NCBI GenBank assembly: GCA_905250115.1
Contig: CAJNOI010000008.1
Location: 697,822-761,821, forward strand
DNA: 64,000 nt
Direction: 5' to 3'
Source of the DNA: Adineta steineri
Taxonomy: Eukaryota; Rotifera; Eurotatoria; Adinetida; Adinetidae
Shown: positions 15,680 through 31,148 of the stretch, piece by piece
Layout: every line of letters begins with the position of its first letter
Numbering within the stretch: position 1 is the stretch's first letter
Notes under the pieces: generated by a model
The model's database searches: none
What the model saw: the letters and a program-made list of their open reading frames with translations, nothing else
Told to the model about the DNA's origin: nothing
Program-made: the position numbers and the translations under genes

Positions 15680-17725
15680 GGGTGAGTGTCAGCAGTGCTG
15701 AAGACTCTAATAGTTGATTGACATGGGACATTGGGTGTTACTAATTTTGTTATAAGATGCTGTCATATAGATATATATATCTAGTAAAAAGAACTATTTT
15801 GCCATCATATGAAATATTTTTACATTATATATTAAGAATATAACAAATTAATCGAATCTTATGGGTTATTAACTGTCTAATATAAATGTAAAATTTTGTA
15901 TTTATAACGAGAATCTAGTTCGGATAGAAAGAGTAAAATATATATATATAGTCTATATGATTTGTCTACTTATTCCTTTTCTAGGACAAAAAGAAAATAA
16001 ATGTCATCATTTACTTTTATTTCCTCTCTTCTTCTACCATCAATTAAATTGTAAAGTAATTTCCGATAAATACATGGACAAAAAAAAACAAAAAAAAAAA
16101 GAATACGATACATGTCAAGTATATTACAGAATTCTTAATTAATAACATTTTTCTATTAATAATAATTTTCAATTCAAAACTATATCCGAATCGATTACTA
16201 ATCAATCTAGACATACACACATACATAAACACAATGAAAACATCTGCTTGATAGACAATACCCGAAATGAATAGTATATCATTGCTTGTCTTAATATTAG
16301 TGTAATGAAATTGTGAAACTTCTGTTGTTGAAGATCAAATTGCAATTGTTATATATTTATAGAAATATATAATTATTGAATATCATCACAAATTTTAAAA
16401 GAAATAAATAAGATGAAAGTTCTCATTTTTCATCAAAACATATTCCCATACAAGAACATCAATGATTATGATCAACGGTTGTGTAAATATACCATTTTTT
16501 GATGTTAAACAAAAGTGCATACAATTTATGACAAACGATTGATAAATCCGAGCAATCAACTAATGGCCAATACATATACCCAGGGTATTTTCATTGATAT
16601 CACATTTTAGATCAAATAGAAATAATAGAGAAAATAAATATGTCTAAACTTTTCTTGTTATTAACTCGAAGACCTCGACAAAAAAAACAATTATTATCCT
16701 ACACAAGTATTAGTCAAAGATACGCAATTATTTTATTAACAATAAAAGTAAAGAAATTAAATCCCTTGTGTATAGATTTTTTTTTATCGATAATATTCTT
16801 TTATGAAAGCTAAACTAATGAATTGACTGTATGTATATCTCAATATCTCATATGTTATTTATTATACGTAACAGTAGTATAGCTACTGCAGAGATGATCG
16901 ATTGATATGTCATCACATATATAAATATATATTGCAAACCCAGTGCTATACAGTTGTCGTATGTATAAATTAATAGTGGCATATTGATGTCGATCATTAA
17001 GAAATAAATGTCAAAAGTTAGACAACTCGTTATGGTTCTATTTGAAAAGAAACTGTAAAAAAAAACATTCTTATCAGACTGACGTTTACCGCATGTTAAT
17101 GAAGATCTGAAAGAATATATTATTGTCAAACTTGATTATTATATCTATAACACTAACTTAGTTTGCTTTTTCTAAATGTACAAAAAATATTATCTCTCAT
17201 CAGGTCATTTGTGTCAGTATCGCATATTCTGCTCCTTGACTCGTTAAAAACAATTAACTCTATACATTGCTAATGACATAAACATTCTAAGTACTCTACA
17301 ATCGGAAGCAAAATTTTTTATAATATGATGCATAATCATAAATAATACATAAAACGCAATAGCAAATTTTAACCGCACGATTTTATTAGACGTAGAAATC
17401 TAATCGAAGTCACAAATAACCTGTTAACATGCAAATATGTTAGAGATTATTACCTTGTTGATAAAGAAAAAACTATGATAAAATATATATCAATACTCTT
17501 AAAGTTTGATTTTACAGAAAAAAACTTGTTTTAAAAATTTCTTGATAAAATAGAAACTCCTGTCATCAGTATTAATTACACTTAAATTACGAATATATTA
17601 ACATGTGGTTTCTGAGTAAATATAAATATATCTATAAATCGGAATCATCAACATAACAATGTGTTAAAATATTTACTGTTTATGACATTTGAAATCAAAT
17701 ATGAATTTCATATACTAATATTGAA

Positions 17726-17797
17726 ATCCTTTCCGATCGGATTTTACCGAAGGGGAGTACAGTATTTTTCGAATAGCAGCTGGCCGGAAAGGGTTAA
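17726..17797. repeat. G+C-richer imperfect palindrome, possible MITE remnant
   Basis: A block of about 72 bases beginning AATCCTTTCCGATCGG and ending CTGGCCGGAAAGGGTT. Its two ends are inverted copies (CCTTTCCG.. against CCCTTTCCGG..). The right end reads TTAACCCTTTCCGG on the opposite strand, which resembles a piggyBac-like end next to a TTAA site. No TTAA is preserved on the left, so the class is uncertain. Confidence 0.35.
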
Positions 17798-20700
17798 AAA
17801 ACGTCATTATCATTTACAATCATCTAATTTTGATCAAAATTTACATAACTGTATCTCAGGTAGAATATTTTCCTTACAGTAATAGCAGTTTAAAATAATT
17901 AGTCTATCAAAAATTGGTTTTATAGATAAACAGCGATTCTCAATCAAGCATTTCACAAAATAATCTGATCTGTGGAATTACAAAACTAACTGTTTCTTTT
18001 ATTGGACGATTAAATATAGTTGTTCAATACTCCAAGTAGTAAAAAAAATATTTAAATAGTTTGTTACGTACTGTTATTCGAAGTGAATTAAATAAATAAA
18101 GAAAATATAAGTAAGAAGATTGTGATTATTCTACGTGAATAGATTGAATCTTATAAGATTGAAAATAAAAAGTGTCTGTCAAAAAAAAGAGAGAATTTTA
18201 TCAGAAAAATCTAGGTAGAATACGTCAAAGACATGATAGAACTAATAAGCTCTAATATGAATATTCAACAACAGACATTTTACTTTATCTAATCAAGTAT
18301 ACATCACAAACATACGCAGGTGCATTTACAATAACTGATAAGAAGAGAGAAAAATTTAGTCGCATATATCAATTATAATTGAGACTATTTTGAATACAAA
18401 AATATCTACCAATAGATATGATGAATAACAATATTTAAAATATCATTATAATGTTTTCAAAAAAAGCCTTACTTGAAGACAGTATACTCGAATTAATCAA
18501 AAAGATATCAATAACAAAATAGAATCCGATTCTATATGTCATAATGAATATTTTTCTAGACACTTATCTTTAAACAAAATCAAATCATCGAAGCGTTGTA
18601 ATCAATCTTGTGTGACTATCAGAAAAAAAGAGTCTACTCAATAAGAACAAAAGCATACTATGATTAATATTAGTGACATACAGAAAAACAACATACATTT
18701 TGATTTTGGCAACATTAAATTCAAATTTCATGATGATTGTCAAAACAACAAATAAACAAACCACGCTAACAAGATTTAATACCATTATATAAATGGTTTT
18801 TATATTAAAACCACAAAAAAAGACATCGCTAATAGCAAGGCTAAATGGTCCATATAAAAAGGTTTCTCAAATAAATTATGCATTAATCGAAAGTGATTGA
18901 TGATTGATTTCTCCATAATTTTTATCAGTAATATTATCTAATAAATCATAGTCATCTATTTAATTTGATAAAAAAATCTCCTCCGCAAAAGAAAAAAACA
19001 TTCAATTCAAGCGTATAATAGTTATTAATTTATTGAATAAAAAAAAACTATTTACTTAACGTTTGACTGTATATAGAATCGATGAAAATCAGTCTTCACG
19101 TACGTGTATGGTATTGTTCTTTGATGATAGTATACGTGTTGAATCTAAACAGCAATTGAATTGCCAATAAATTTGTATGCGATAATAGAAAGTAGTATAT
19201 CATCAATAGGAAAAAAGAGAATATAGAAGACTAATACCATATAAACTCGGCCTTCATTTAAACAAGTTTCAAACTTAGCTATCGTATGACAAATATTATT
19301 CTTGAAGTCATCGATTTAATTGACATAAGAAATGCAACGGTCTCTAACAATCGATTAATTTTTCTTTCTCTTTTTATTGAAGTATACTTTAACAAAGAAT
19401 TTCACTAGTTTGCATTCAATATCATCTTATCAAAACTTTATCTTATACCACTCACCTGCGACATAAAGAAAAAAGGATTGATTTATTTATCTGAGTATTA
19501 CCTGTTCAAAAAAAAGACAGCAAATGCTATACATTTCTTTAACATTATAGAAAATAAGAATGAAGGTCACTATCTTATTATATATATCCCATTTCTAATT
19601 GATTCTGTTGGAACAGTTGATCTCCAAAGATTCATTATATACGGAGAAATAGATTAAATAATAATAGCAGTTACATTCGGAAGGATAAAATCTACCAAGA
19701 GAAAATATTATGATAACATCACAAAGTCACATACTTATCTAACAATACAAGAATAGATTTGTAAAAAAAATCTTACCAATTTCATTTTCAAATAAAACAT
19801 GTCTATATGTGTATCTTTTAAATGAATATCAGTCATAAAAATTCTTACATTCGATATCTTACGGAAGGCTTTATTCAATAGCTTTTTTTACATATATATC
19901 ACTGTTGTGTATAGACCTCTTTCGAAACGTTGATATATTTGTCATGTTTATCCCTCTATCGTAACCAATTGTGAATATGTTTTTGTAAAAGGTCATTAAA
20001 CAACTTTAGATTATATTTATTTGCATACAGTTTTAATCTCTGTTTTTTTTTCAAAGAAATTTTTCTTATCAATAAATCATACTCGAAGATAATAATATTA
20101 ATCTTCTGATAGATGATGAGTCATTATTAGTTTTTTCTATTACTTACTTTTTTGCACTTATTTGTTCTGTCGTTGATGATTCTTCTTTTCTTCCTCCTAC
20201 ACTTTATGCCACGTCTCATCTTATTTTCAAAAGTTTACTAATTTAAACTTTAGCTGAACATTCATTTTCATTTTATCTTTCAAAATATTAACACATAATT
20301 CAAATCTATACATGTGATGTTTATTTTTTTGTAGTTAAAAGACTAACACTAACATATTTGTATTTTATAATGAACTGACAAGTTTGGCTTACCTTAACTT
20401 ATAATACTTAACAGACCATATAACCAAAAATTTGTTAGAAAATAATAAATTTCTTTTTCTTCTAATTATTTAACAATTACTTTTAGTGTCGCCGGGATAC
20501 TGAACAATCTGGTTTGACGAGATCAGCTTTATCTTTAATTCAGCTTTTATATCAATAAAATAAAAATAACATGAATTATTATAATTAAATATTAAACACT
20601 ACATAGATTTCGATTTCGAGAAACATACAAATTGGTCTACTGACCCAGCGTTTAAATATACATGTTTAATATTTTCCCAAATATTCCAGTCTCCGACATA

Positions 20701-20834
20701 ATGATATCATCCCCTTGACTCGTTTTCTTTATTAAATTATCAAAAAACAAGATTGTGATTATTTCATTTCAATATACAATAATAAATATGAATTTTTCAG
20801 ATTATTAACTAAAAAAACATCAAGGTAGTAAAAA

Positions 20835-21662
<828 letters not shown>

Positions 21663-22094
21663 AACAACTGGAAAGTAGTGAATTTAGAAATAAACAATAG
21701 AAAAAAACGTACAAATACATATATTCCATGAATTTTTGCTCTCATATACCTTGTTCTTATTATTTTATCTTAATAAATAAAGTAGACAAAACAAATATTC
21801 ATATATACATATGCATACACCTATATTTGTCATTTTATTTCTTTGTCTAACTTATATTTATATATAAGTACACACTTCTAATTATTGTTATGACCTTCTT
21901 ACCCATTTGGTGTTCTTATTCATTGAAATACACATCTTTTTTTTCATTTGATTACTTTTTTTGCTCTGTTTATTCGTTTTATTCATTTTGTGTCTTGTTT
22001 GTTAACTTAAAAAATAAAGAGAAGAACATGCATAATGTATATGTATGTCAATGTAGTATTTTAAAATATAATTTTTTTCTTTTCATTTCGAGAT
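21663..22094. other. Spacer between ARF and ribokinase genes
   Basis: A+T-rich 3' flank of ARF with AATAAA near 21772, then T-rich sequence leading to the ribokinase ATG. The bases before that ATG (T-rich run then CGAG/AT) could act as a splice acceptor. No gene seen. Confidence 0.5.
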
Positions 22095-23360
<1,266 letters not shown>

Positions 23361-24231
23361 AAATATATATGATTTTGATTTTTTGCAATGAGATTAACGT
23401 TTTTTTTGATATCATAAAGCTACCGGTATATTGCTTCTAAAATTATCCATTTTTTTTGTACGTTTATTAAAACATGATTTGTTATTTAGTAATAAACTTA
23501 AAACTATCGTTTTACTAGGTGGTGCTATAGAAGAACATTCCTTTCTTTTCGTTTTACATACATTGTTTTTTACTCTAATACATTTTAGTAGAATATCTTC
23601 TCTTTTATTGATCACTCTAATTTAATTTTTTTTTTCTTTGCACGTCATTAGAGGTAAATAAAATAATCTATCGCAAATAAAAATTAAAAATGATGTAAAT
23701 ATTATAACAGATGTTGAAAAATACGGATTAAAATAGAAATTTATCAATTTTTTACTGCAAATAGTTTTTTTCTCAATGAATAATCGGTAAGGATTTTTAC
23801 TTATTTTTTTTTCTTCATAAACTAATTGAATAACTTAGAATATCAAAATACAAAAAGAAATTTATTCGAAATAATGTTAAAGAAAATCAATTTTCCAAAA
23901 TTTATAGAATATCAATGGTAAAATAAATATATATTATTTCTATTCATTATCGATTGATCTTCTTCTCTTGTTGCTTGGTAACAAACTCCATAAGTGCGAC
24001 ATCTTACGTCGTATATAATCATCATTCGCTTTACCAACAATCTATCCAAAGTATTTAGGATGGCGTAAATAAACAAGCTTCTCCCTAGTTGTGTATTTCT
24101 ATATATGAAAAACAATGGCCGATTTTTTCATACAATATGACTGATGAATCATTGAAAAATATATTTTCAATATTTGAATTGTTTTCCTATTTATCATTGT
24201 TTTGAAGAAGTTGTTTTGATTGTCTTTTAAG
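23361..24231. other. Spacer between ribokinase and OSBPL9 genes
   Basis: A+T-rich 870 bases containing 3' flank of ribokinase and the promoter of the OSBPL9 gene. Short open frames on both strands lack any family motif or splice pattern. No supportable gene. Confidence 0.5.
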
Positions 24232-27200
24232 ATGTTATTCGAAGGTCCTCTTAGTAAGTGGACAAATGTCATACAAGGTTGGCAATATCGTTTTTTTGTT
24301 CTTGATCCCACTCAAGGAATGCTTATTTATTATACAGTAAAATTCAAAAACAAAAAATTATTAATATTTTCTACAAGTGTTTCTTTTGCTTTAGTCGAAA
24401 GAAAATATGGTTAAAGGTGATCGACGTGGTGTAGTTCTATTGAGAGTATATAATTCAAAGATTTTGTTTTTCTAAATAATTTCATTCATTTTTTTCCTAG
24501 GGAGCATATTTAGGTATTGATTCGGAAGATGATAGTACGGTAAGAATCATAGATATTGAATAGATGAAAATAATTATAGAATGATTTTTTAGTTCACTAT
24601 TCGATCACATGGTAAAACATTCCATTTTCAAGGTATAATTTTTTGTCTCGACAAATTTTATCTTATCGTAATGTCATATAAATGAATTATACTATCTTTT
24701 AGCTCGTGATGCTGAAGAAAGACAAAAATGGATTTCTAATCTCGAAGAAGCTATAAGTCTTAATAGTGTTAATACTGTATGTTTAATTGTTTTTTGAATA
24801 TAAAGAAAAATTTTCTAGAAATTATTTTAGGATAAATTATCTGTTTCGAGTACATCTTTATTTGAACGTAAAATAGCAGAAGCTGATGCTTATTTACAAT
24901 TATTAATTGATCAAGTTAATGTAATGATATTTTTTATATAGAAAAAAAAAGTGTTTTTAGCTTATTTTGTTTTCTTCTCTTAGGCACTTGAACAAAAAAG
25001 TGAACAAGAACAAAATATATCAGAACAAGAATGTTGTAAACGTGTTGTTGGATCGGCTAAAGTATAAAAAATATGACTTTGAAAAAAAACAGAAAGAAAG
25101 AAAGTAACTTTTTTTATTTTATTCGTTTAAAGAGATTAATTGAAGCAGTTAAATATTCAATTGTATCATTACAATTGGCAAAAGTAAGTAGAATTATAGA
25201 AAATTTATCATTTACACAGATAAAGGAAAAAATTCTTATTTTCTCTAATAAGTTTCTATTATCTAGAGATTTTCATATGATCGTATATGTTAAAGATTGA
25301 TGATAGAACTGAAATCGATCTGAGTAGATCAGACTAGTTGATCGTAAATCAATAACGATATCAGTCGTGTCTTGTTTCATATCATAAATTTTATAATCGA
25401 ACTTGTAGGTGATATTACCGAAATCAACAGTAGTTTTTATTGATCACCAGATAGGCGATACTAAAGATTAAAACATCGAATTTAACGTACGATCGAAAAG
25501 TTTTTGTCACAGTAAATAGTTACATCGTGATGGGAGAATAAAAAAATATTTTACAGGATTTATGTCCAGATGTTAAACAATTTTCTGAAATCAAACATCA
25601 GATTCATAATTCGGTAGAGTAGATATAAATGGGATTAATGTTCTCTCAAAGCTTTGCTCTGTTAAACTAACAATAAGAGTTTTATAGAAATATTCTATAT
25701 TTTCTTCTTTGAATAGGTACATATGGACCCACATAGTGATGTCAAAGCAGATGTTGATTATCAAGCTGTTTTGTCTCATATGAATATTCATAAGGGTAAA
25801 AGGAACTTTGTTTTTTTTTGTCTAACTATATCGAATATTATTTTTTTTTTATTAGATAAATTTCTTAATAATAACGAAGCATCATCTGCTACCGCTCATT
25901 CGAATGTTCGCGGTGCATCAAATGAAGAAAATGATCCAGAGAGAGCATCACTTGGATGTAATTATAATACTATGAAATAATATTGTATAAAAATATTTTT
26001 TTATTTTCTTTCTAAAAATAGCGTTAGACTTTCGTACAGCTGTCAAAACTGTCCGCAAAAATTTTCCAGTATCATCTTATTCCAGTAGTGATGATGATGA
26101 TGACTTTTATGATGCTGATGAAGCTATGGAGTAAGGAATATGATTTTTGTTTTAAATATATATATATATATATCAGATTTATCTCTATACAATCATCAAT
26201 AGACACTGGTTTTTCTCAATGTTTACGCTTTCAAAGCTTCCGAAAAATAGCCAATGAAAATTTCTTATCAAATATTTATAATACCTGTCAGATGTATTAT
26301 TTTGTATTCCGCATGAGATGAATAGTATAAAGAGAAGAAGAAACAAAATAAACTACTTCTATATACTTTTCTGATTTATAAAAAATAATATTTGTTAGTT
26401 TTTTTTCTTCTACAATGTATAATATGAATATTTATATACATATGCCTATAGTTTACTCAATTGAGTTTTATAAACGAGAATGGTCATGTTCTTATAAAAT
26501 ACTCCTTCCGTTCGTTCGTATGTTTTTTCCTTCGCTTTATTTCTTACACGCGTTAAGTGACATAAAAATCAGGAACGGCTTGTAAAAGGAAGAAAAAAGA
26601 AAATGTGCCGAAGACAACTTGAAATGATAACGGAGTCGAGATTAAGAGGAAATAATGCAAACGTAATAAGGTCGTCAGTAACGACTCGTCACTCACATCC
26701 TCATGCTCCATAGTGAGTAGTTATTCTTTTTTTTCCCTTCCTCTTGCTTTTATTATGTAAATAAATTTATAATAGAAGAATATATTTATTTATTAGTACA
26801 CCAACAATATCACCATCATCAACAGCAACTAATCTTCAACAAACAGTATCAATTAATATACAAAATAATGATGTCTTATCAAAAACTACTGATAAATCAA
26901 CATTATTATTACAAAATCTTCATAACAATCTAGGTGTTAAAACAAAAATGAACGAAAATCAAATAGATGGAACAAAGTATAAAGAAAATCTTTCGAATAT
27001 ATTATTTATTTGCATATTCATATGTTCATTTAGTCGTACAATTAGTTCACAAATTCCATTTGAAATCTATGAAGCTGCATATGAAGAAGAAGCAGAAGAA
27101 GATCGTAAGTTATAATCTCTAGATAAGATTAAATCAAAATTTATTTTTTTAGTTGCACCTATTGATGGTACGATTATATCACATTTAATTTCTCAGGTAA

Positions 27201-29164
27201 GATTATCTTTTTATAGTATTATAAAGTCTTTGCAGCATTGATCATTTAAAAAATATCGTAGAGAACTTCTTGAATATAGACCAATTAATCATAAACAAAT
27301 ATTAATAATTCATTTATTCTTAGGCCCGTATTTCAATGGATTTAACGAAAATAACACTTCCAACATTTATCCTTGAACGACGTTCTTTTCTTGAAATGTT
27401 AGCTGATTTTCTCGCACATCCAGATCAATTTGTAAAGTAAGTTTAGAGAAAAAAAACTTAATTAATACTATCTGAAAATATTTTTTAGTGTTACAGATTA
27501 TAATACACCACGTGATCGTTTTATTCAAGTTGTTAAATGGTATCTGTCTGCATTTCATGCTGGTCGTAAAAGTGCAGTACCAAAAAAACCATACAATCCA
27601 ATACTTGGTGAAACATTTCAATGCTATTATGATATTGGCTCATCTTCTTCTAATGTAAATAAAAATCGAATACTATAAGTATTAAGTCAATATTGACTTT
27701 TCTTTTGTTTTTATTCTATATAGACGAAATTAGCTAAAGATGGTCCTGTTCCATGGACATCCGATGATAATGTTACTTTTATTGCTGAACAAACTTCTCA
27801 TCATCCACCAAGTCAGTATTCAATTATAAATTTGTATTAGATAAATCAATTTATCTTTTTAGTTGCAACATTTTATGCTGAATGTCCAGCAAAACGTATT
27901 CAAATTGATGGTTGTCTTTGGACAAAATCGAAATTTTTAGGCTTATCTGTTGCTGTACATATGATCGGTGATGCAACATTAACATTACTTGATCATGATG
28001 AACGTTATGTGATGACATTTCCAAGTGCATATGGCCGGTATAGAATCATATAAATTATTTATTTATTTAGATATTTTACTTTGCTAAATGAGAACTATAA
28101 TACAGAGATCGAAAGTAGAAAAAATTTTCTCTTCTTTAATTTTCACAGTTGATAATCGAATATAATAACAAGATGGTCTTTCTTGTTATTTGATTATAGA
28201 ATCATAACTTTAGCGTTTTGTTTGTTAGATTGTTGTTTTTGCGTTCTTTTTAGTTTTGTCATGCACTCGGCAAGAAATCCTGACTTGTAGAAATTATTTT
28301 TTTTTGGATAGAAAATCGAATAAAATCCCACCGGATGTCTACAATTAGAATATTTTCTATTTGATATGTCGGAAAAAACAATATAATAGTTTTTCTATGA
28401 CATTTAAAGTACATTTACACCTTTTTCTTCTTCTTCTTGAGAATTAGAGATATATGATTAATTTGAAATAATTATTTAGATCTATACTCGGCGTTCCATG
28501 GTTTGAAATGGGTGGTAAAGTATCTATTGAATGTGAAAAAACAGGTTATTCAGCAAATATAGAATTTTTAACAAAAGTATGTTTATTTGAAATAAAAATC
28601 GATTTTTTCCAATGTTTTTTCTTTTTAAGCCATTTTATAATGGAAAAAAACATCAAATAACTGGAAGTTTATATGGACCAGATAAAAAAGAATTTGGTAA
28701 AATTGATGGTGAATGGAATGGTATAATGTATGCGAAATATAGTGATACAAAAATTTCGGATATATTTTTTGATACAAAAACAACGCCGGTTATTAAAAAA
28801 ATTGTTCGACCTATTGCTGAACAAGGAGAATTTGAAAGTCGACAGTAATAATATTAATAAAAGATAATTTCATATATATGTATATTTCTTTTATTATTTT
28901 AGTTTATGGAAAGATGTGACTTATTATTTAAAATCGAAACAATTAGATAAGGCAACTGAATCAAAATCATTTCTTGAACAGCGACAACGTGAAGCAACTA
29001 AAGAACGTGCAGACAAATCAGTTAAATGGGAAACTAAAGTAACTAAATCAAAGTAATATTAAAATGAAATCATTTCTTTTTCTTTTTAGTATTTTACTGA
29101 ATCGGGTGAACAAAAATGGACATATGAACATAAATTAAATAAACGATTAAAACAACAATCTTGA
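24232..29164 (+). CDS. OSBPL9: Oxysterol-binding protein-related protein 9 (lipid transfer protein)
   Basis: Lipid-transfer protein working at ER-Golgi/endosome contacts, exchanging sterol or phosphatidylserine with PI4P. Numerous small exons. The N-terminal PH domain starts at the first residues ([20 protein letters not shown]...[11 protein letters not shown]), as in ORP9. A helical/coiled region (about 24850-25620) follows. Next is a FFAT-type motif DFYDADE (26102-26122) inside a serine/aspartate run, for binding VAP on the ER. The C-terminal ORD carries [23 protein letters not shown], the signature EQTSHHPP (about 27785-27808) and KTGYSANI. It ends [10 protein letters not shown]. The exon at about 25556-25615 (DLCPDVKQF...) sits between longer introns and joins in phase 0. 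The start ATG is preceded by TTTTAAG, a possible acceptor. Closest to ORP9 rather than ORP10/11. Confidence 0.95.
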
Positions 29165-29511
29165 TAGAAACTATTTTTTTTTATCTGTATGAAAATGTAT
29201 TCATTTATTTATATAGTTCGAATTATGCGCAAGGTTTTTTTTTATATATATATATCATTTCCGATCATATGTTAACAACCGAGTGACATTGTAAATCATC
29301 TCACTCTGTCAGATTGGGTTTATTGTTTTTTTTTCTTAGTTTATGAAAAAAAGAAAAAGAAGAAAAAATTATTATGTATTGGTGCTAGTTTCATATATAT
29401 GTATAATCGTTTACTTTTACTTTTTAAAGACTATCAAATTCTTATTTATATTTCTTAATCCAGTTATTGTATATATATATACACGTAATTTAGATAAAGA
29501 TTAAAAGAAAA
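29165..29511. other. Spacer between OSBPL9 and COX6C genes
   Basis: A+T-rich 350 bases with TA-dinucleotide runs near 29254-29266 and 29472-29480. Presumed OSBPL9 3' flank and COX6C promoter; no gene seen. Confidence 0.5.
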
Positions 29512-30352
29512 ATGGCATCATCTGCTACAACTGCTTTACCAGTTAAAGATACCGCCAAAGTAGCAGGTTCGTCATCAAGTGGACGACCAACATTAAAAAA
29601 TTTAACTCGAGCACGTGTACCAAGAGCAGGTGTTATTGGCGTTAGTATTGCTGTGGTATCAGCTTTAACATGGAAAATACTTATATCTGATCAACATAAA
29701 CGAAATATTTCTTCGTTTTACAAGTTAGTCATGTTTTTTCTTATTAAATAATAACTGAAGACAATAGAAAAAAAAGACGAACATTTTTCTTTATATAGAT
29801 AGTAATTCAAACTTCCAGTATACAACGTAGGTTCTAATCTTTTAGTAGTTACCGTTTTTTTTCGGTATTTTCAATAACATTAATTGTTCACTTTGAATAA
29901 CAAAAACATTATATACTAATTAACATTTATGTTTTCAAGTATTGAAATGTAGAATACACTATGATAATTTAATTATAATATTGCATGTTTTCTACAAGGG
30001 TAAATTTAATTATTCTTATACTCTTTAACACTAAGTACCTCGAGAGACAAATTTCTTTTTCTTGGGTGATTCTGTTAATTTAATATAACTTGCTTTAGTT
30101 TTGTTCATAGAAATGAAATATAATCTTTATTTTCTCTCTTTATAGGACATATGATCCTGAACGTGATTATGCTCGAATGAAATCAGCTGGTGTATTTAAA
30201 AGTCTTCGTAAGTGATTTGATATTTGATAAATAATCAATTTAAATATTAAATTTCAGAGGGTCGTGAACGGCCAGAATGGCTTAGTGAGTATGAAAGTCA
30301 ACTTGATGATGCTATTGCATCATTACGTACGTCAGTAACTCGTAAATGGTAA
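29512..30352 (+). CDS. COX6C: Cytochrome c oxidase subunit 6C-like
   Basis: Small nuclear-encoded subunit of respiratory complex IV in the inner mitochondrial membrane. Three exons (29512-29723, 30146-30207, 30258-30352) join to 122 residues. A single membrane helix (about 42-58, VIGVSIAVVSALTWKIL) is followed by the conserved matrix-side block SDQHKRNISSFYKTYD...MKSAGVFKSLQ, which matches animal COX6C. It is longer than the usual 75 or so residues: there is an extra S/T/A-rich, basic N-terminus and about 30 extra C-terminal residues ending SVTRKW. The assignment rests on the central block; the extensions look lineage-specific. Confidence 0.85.
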
Positions 30353-31148
30353 AAGAAAAACATTATTTTTTCTTCTCCTTCTTAATTATACGATCATGTT
30401 AGATATTCTAGATCAAACAATTCTTTTAATGACCCAATACTTATTCAATACCACTTTTACCTTCAATATTAATCTCAATAGTCTTAGAATGAACAAACAA
30501 AAGACACTCATTTTTTCTTTTGTATGTTGTCAATGCCTCTAATTCCTGAAATCCTGTTTTTTTTTTCTTTTTTTTTTAAATAAACTATATGTAGTAGAAT
30601 TCATTAAATTTATATGGTAGATGAATACCAAATCGGCCATTAACAACATCAAATAAAATAATTCGATGTCATAGAAACATATTTTATAGAGAACAAAGAA
30701 CATGTATGTTATTTTTTTTTTCAGTTCTTAAAAATAAAACATGTAATGCTACAACAACAGAGCATCAATTTGAGAAGAAAAGAAACGAGAGAGAAAAGAA
30801 AACGGACGACAAGCTTTCAACTACATCCAATATTTAAAATGAGAATTCTCTTTTTCTCATTTTTTTTTCTTGTTTTATCGACGCCATTATAAACATTAGA
30901 TTGAAGAATAGCAACCATAATCTGACTCCAAACATCATCCGCCGTGTCTACATATCTGCTCTATTTAATTAATTCATCCTTTTCACTCACTCTCTCTCTC
31001 TCTCTCTCTTTGTTTTTTTTCTCTCGTCGCGTAAACTAATATTTGCATGAAGAAAAGAGTGCTTTAAACGGGTTGACTATTCTATCATTTAATCTTATAT
31101 ATAACAACTCATTCTTATCGTCTCTTATACCAAATTAACTATTGAACA
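30353..31148. other. Spacer between COX6C and calmodulin-like genes
   Basis: A+T-rich 800 bases with T-runs and a CT-dinucleotide microsatellite at about 30989-31009. Presumed COX6C 3' flank and promoter of the EF-hand gene; no gene seen. Confidence 0.5.
30989..31009 (+). repeat. CT-dinucleotide microsatellite
   Basis: Uninterrupted CT run of about ten units, 140 bases upstream of the calmodulin-like gene. Similar CT/GA runs precede other genes in the window, so a promoter role is possible but not shown. Confidence 0.8.

Larger units (their letters stand above)
14317..20834. other. 6.5-kb stretch with no supportable gene
   Basis: Very A+T-rich DNA between the 5' end of the ENTPD gene (-) and the 5' end of the ARF gene (+), so both promoters lie here. 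No run of spliceable exons, tRNA or family motif could be found on either strand; the open frames are short and low in complexity. Notable local structure is a perfect 8-base hairpin at 15660-15679 and a G+C-richer imperfect palindrome at about 17726-17797. This is more than ten times a typical spacer in the window. Confidence 0.6.

Noticed and set aside
15957..18785. Several 60-90-codon frames in the gene desert
   Set aside because: All are low-complexity, lack splice-consistent extension and show no conserved motif.
26130..26797. Possible extra exon in the long OSBPL9 intron
   Set aside because: The flanking exons already join in phase (AMD|TPT), and no segment inside combines acceptor, open frame and donor convincingly.
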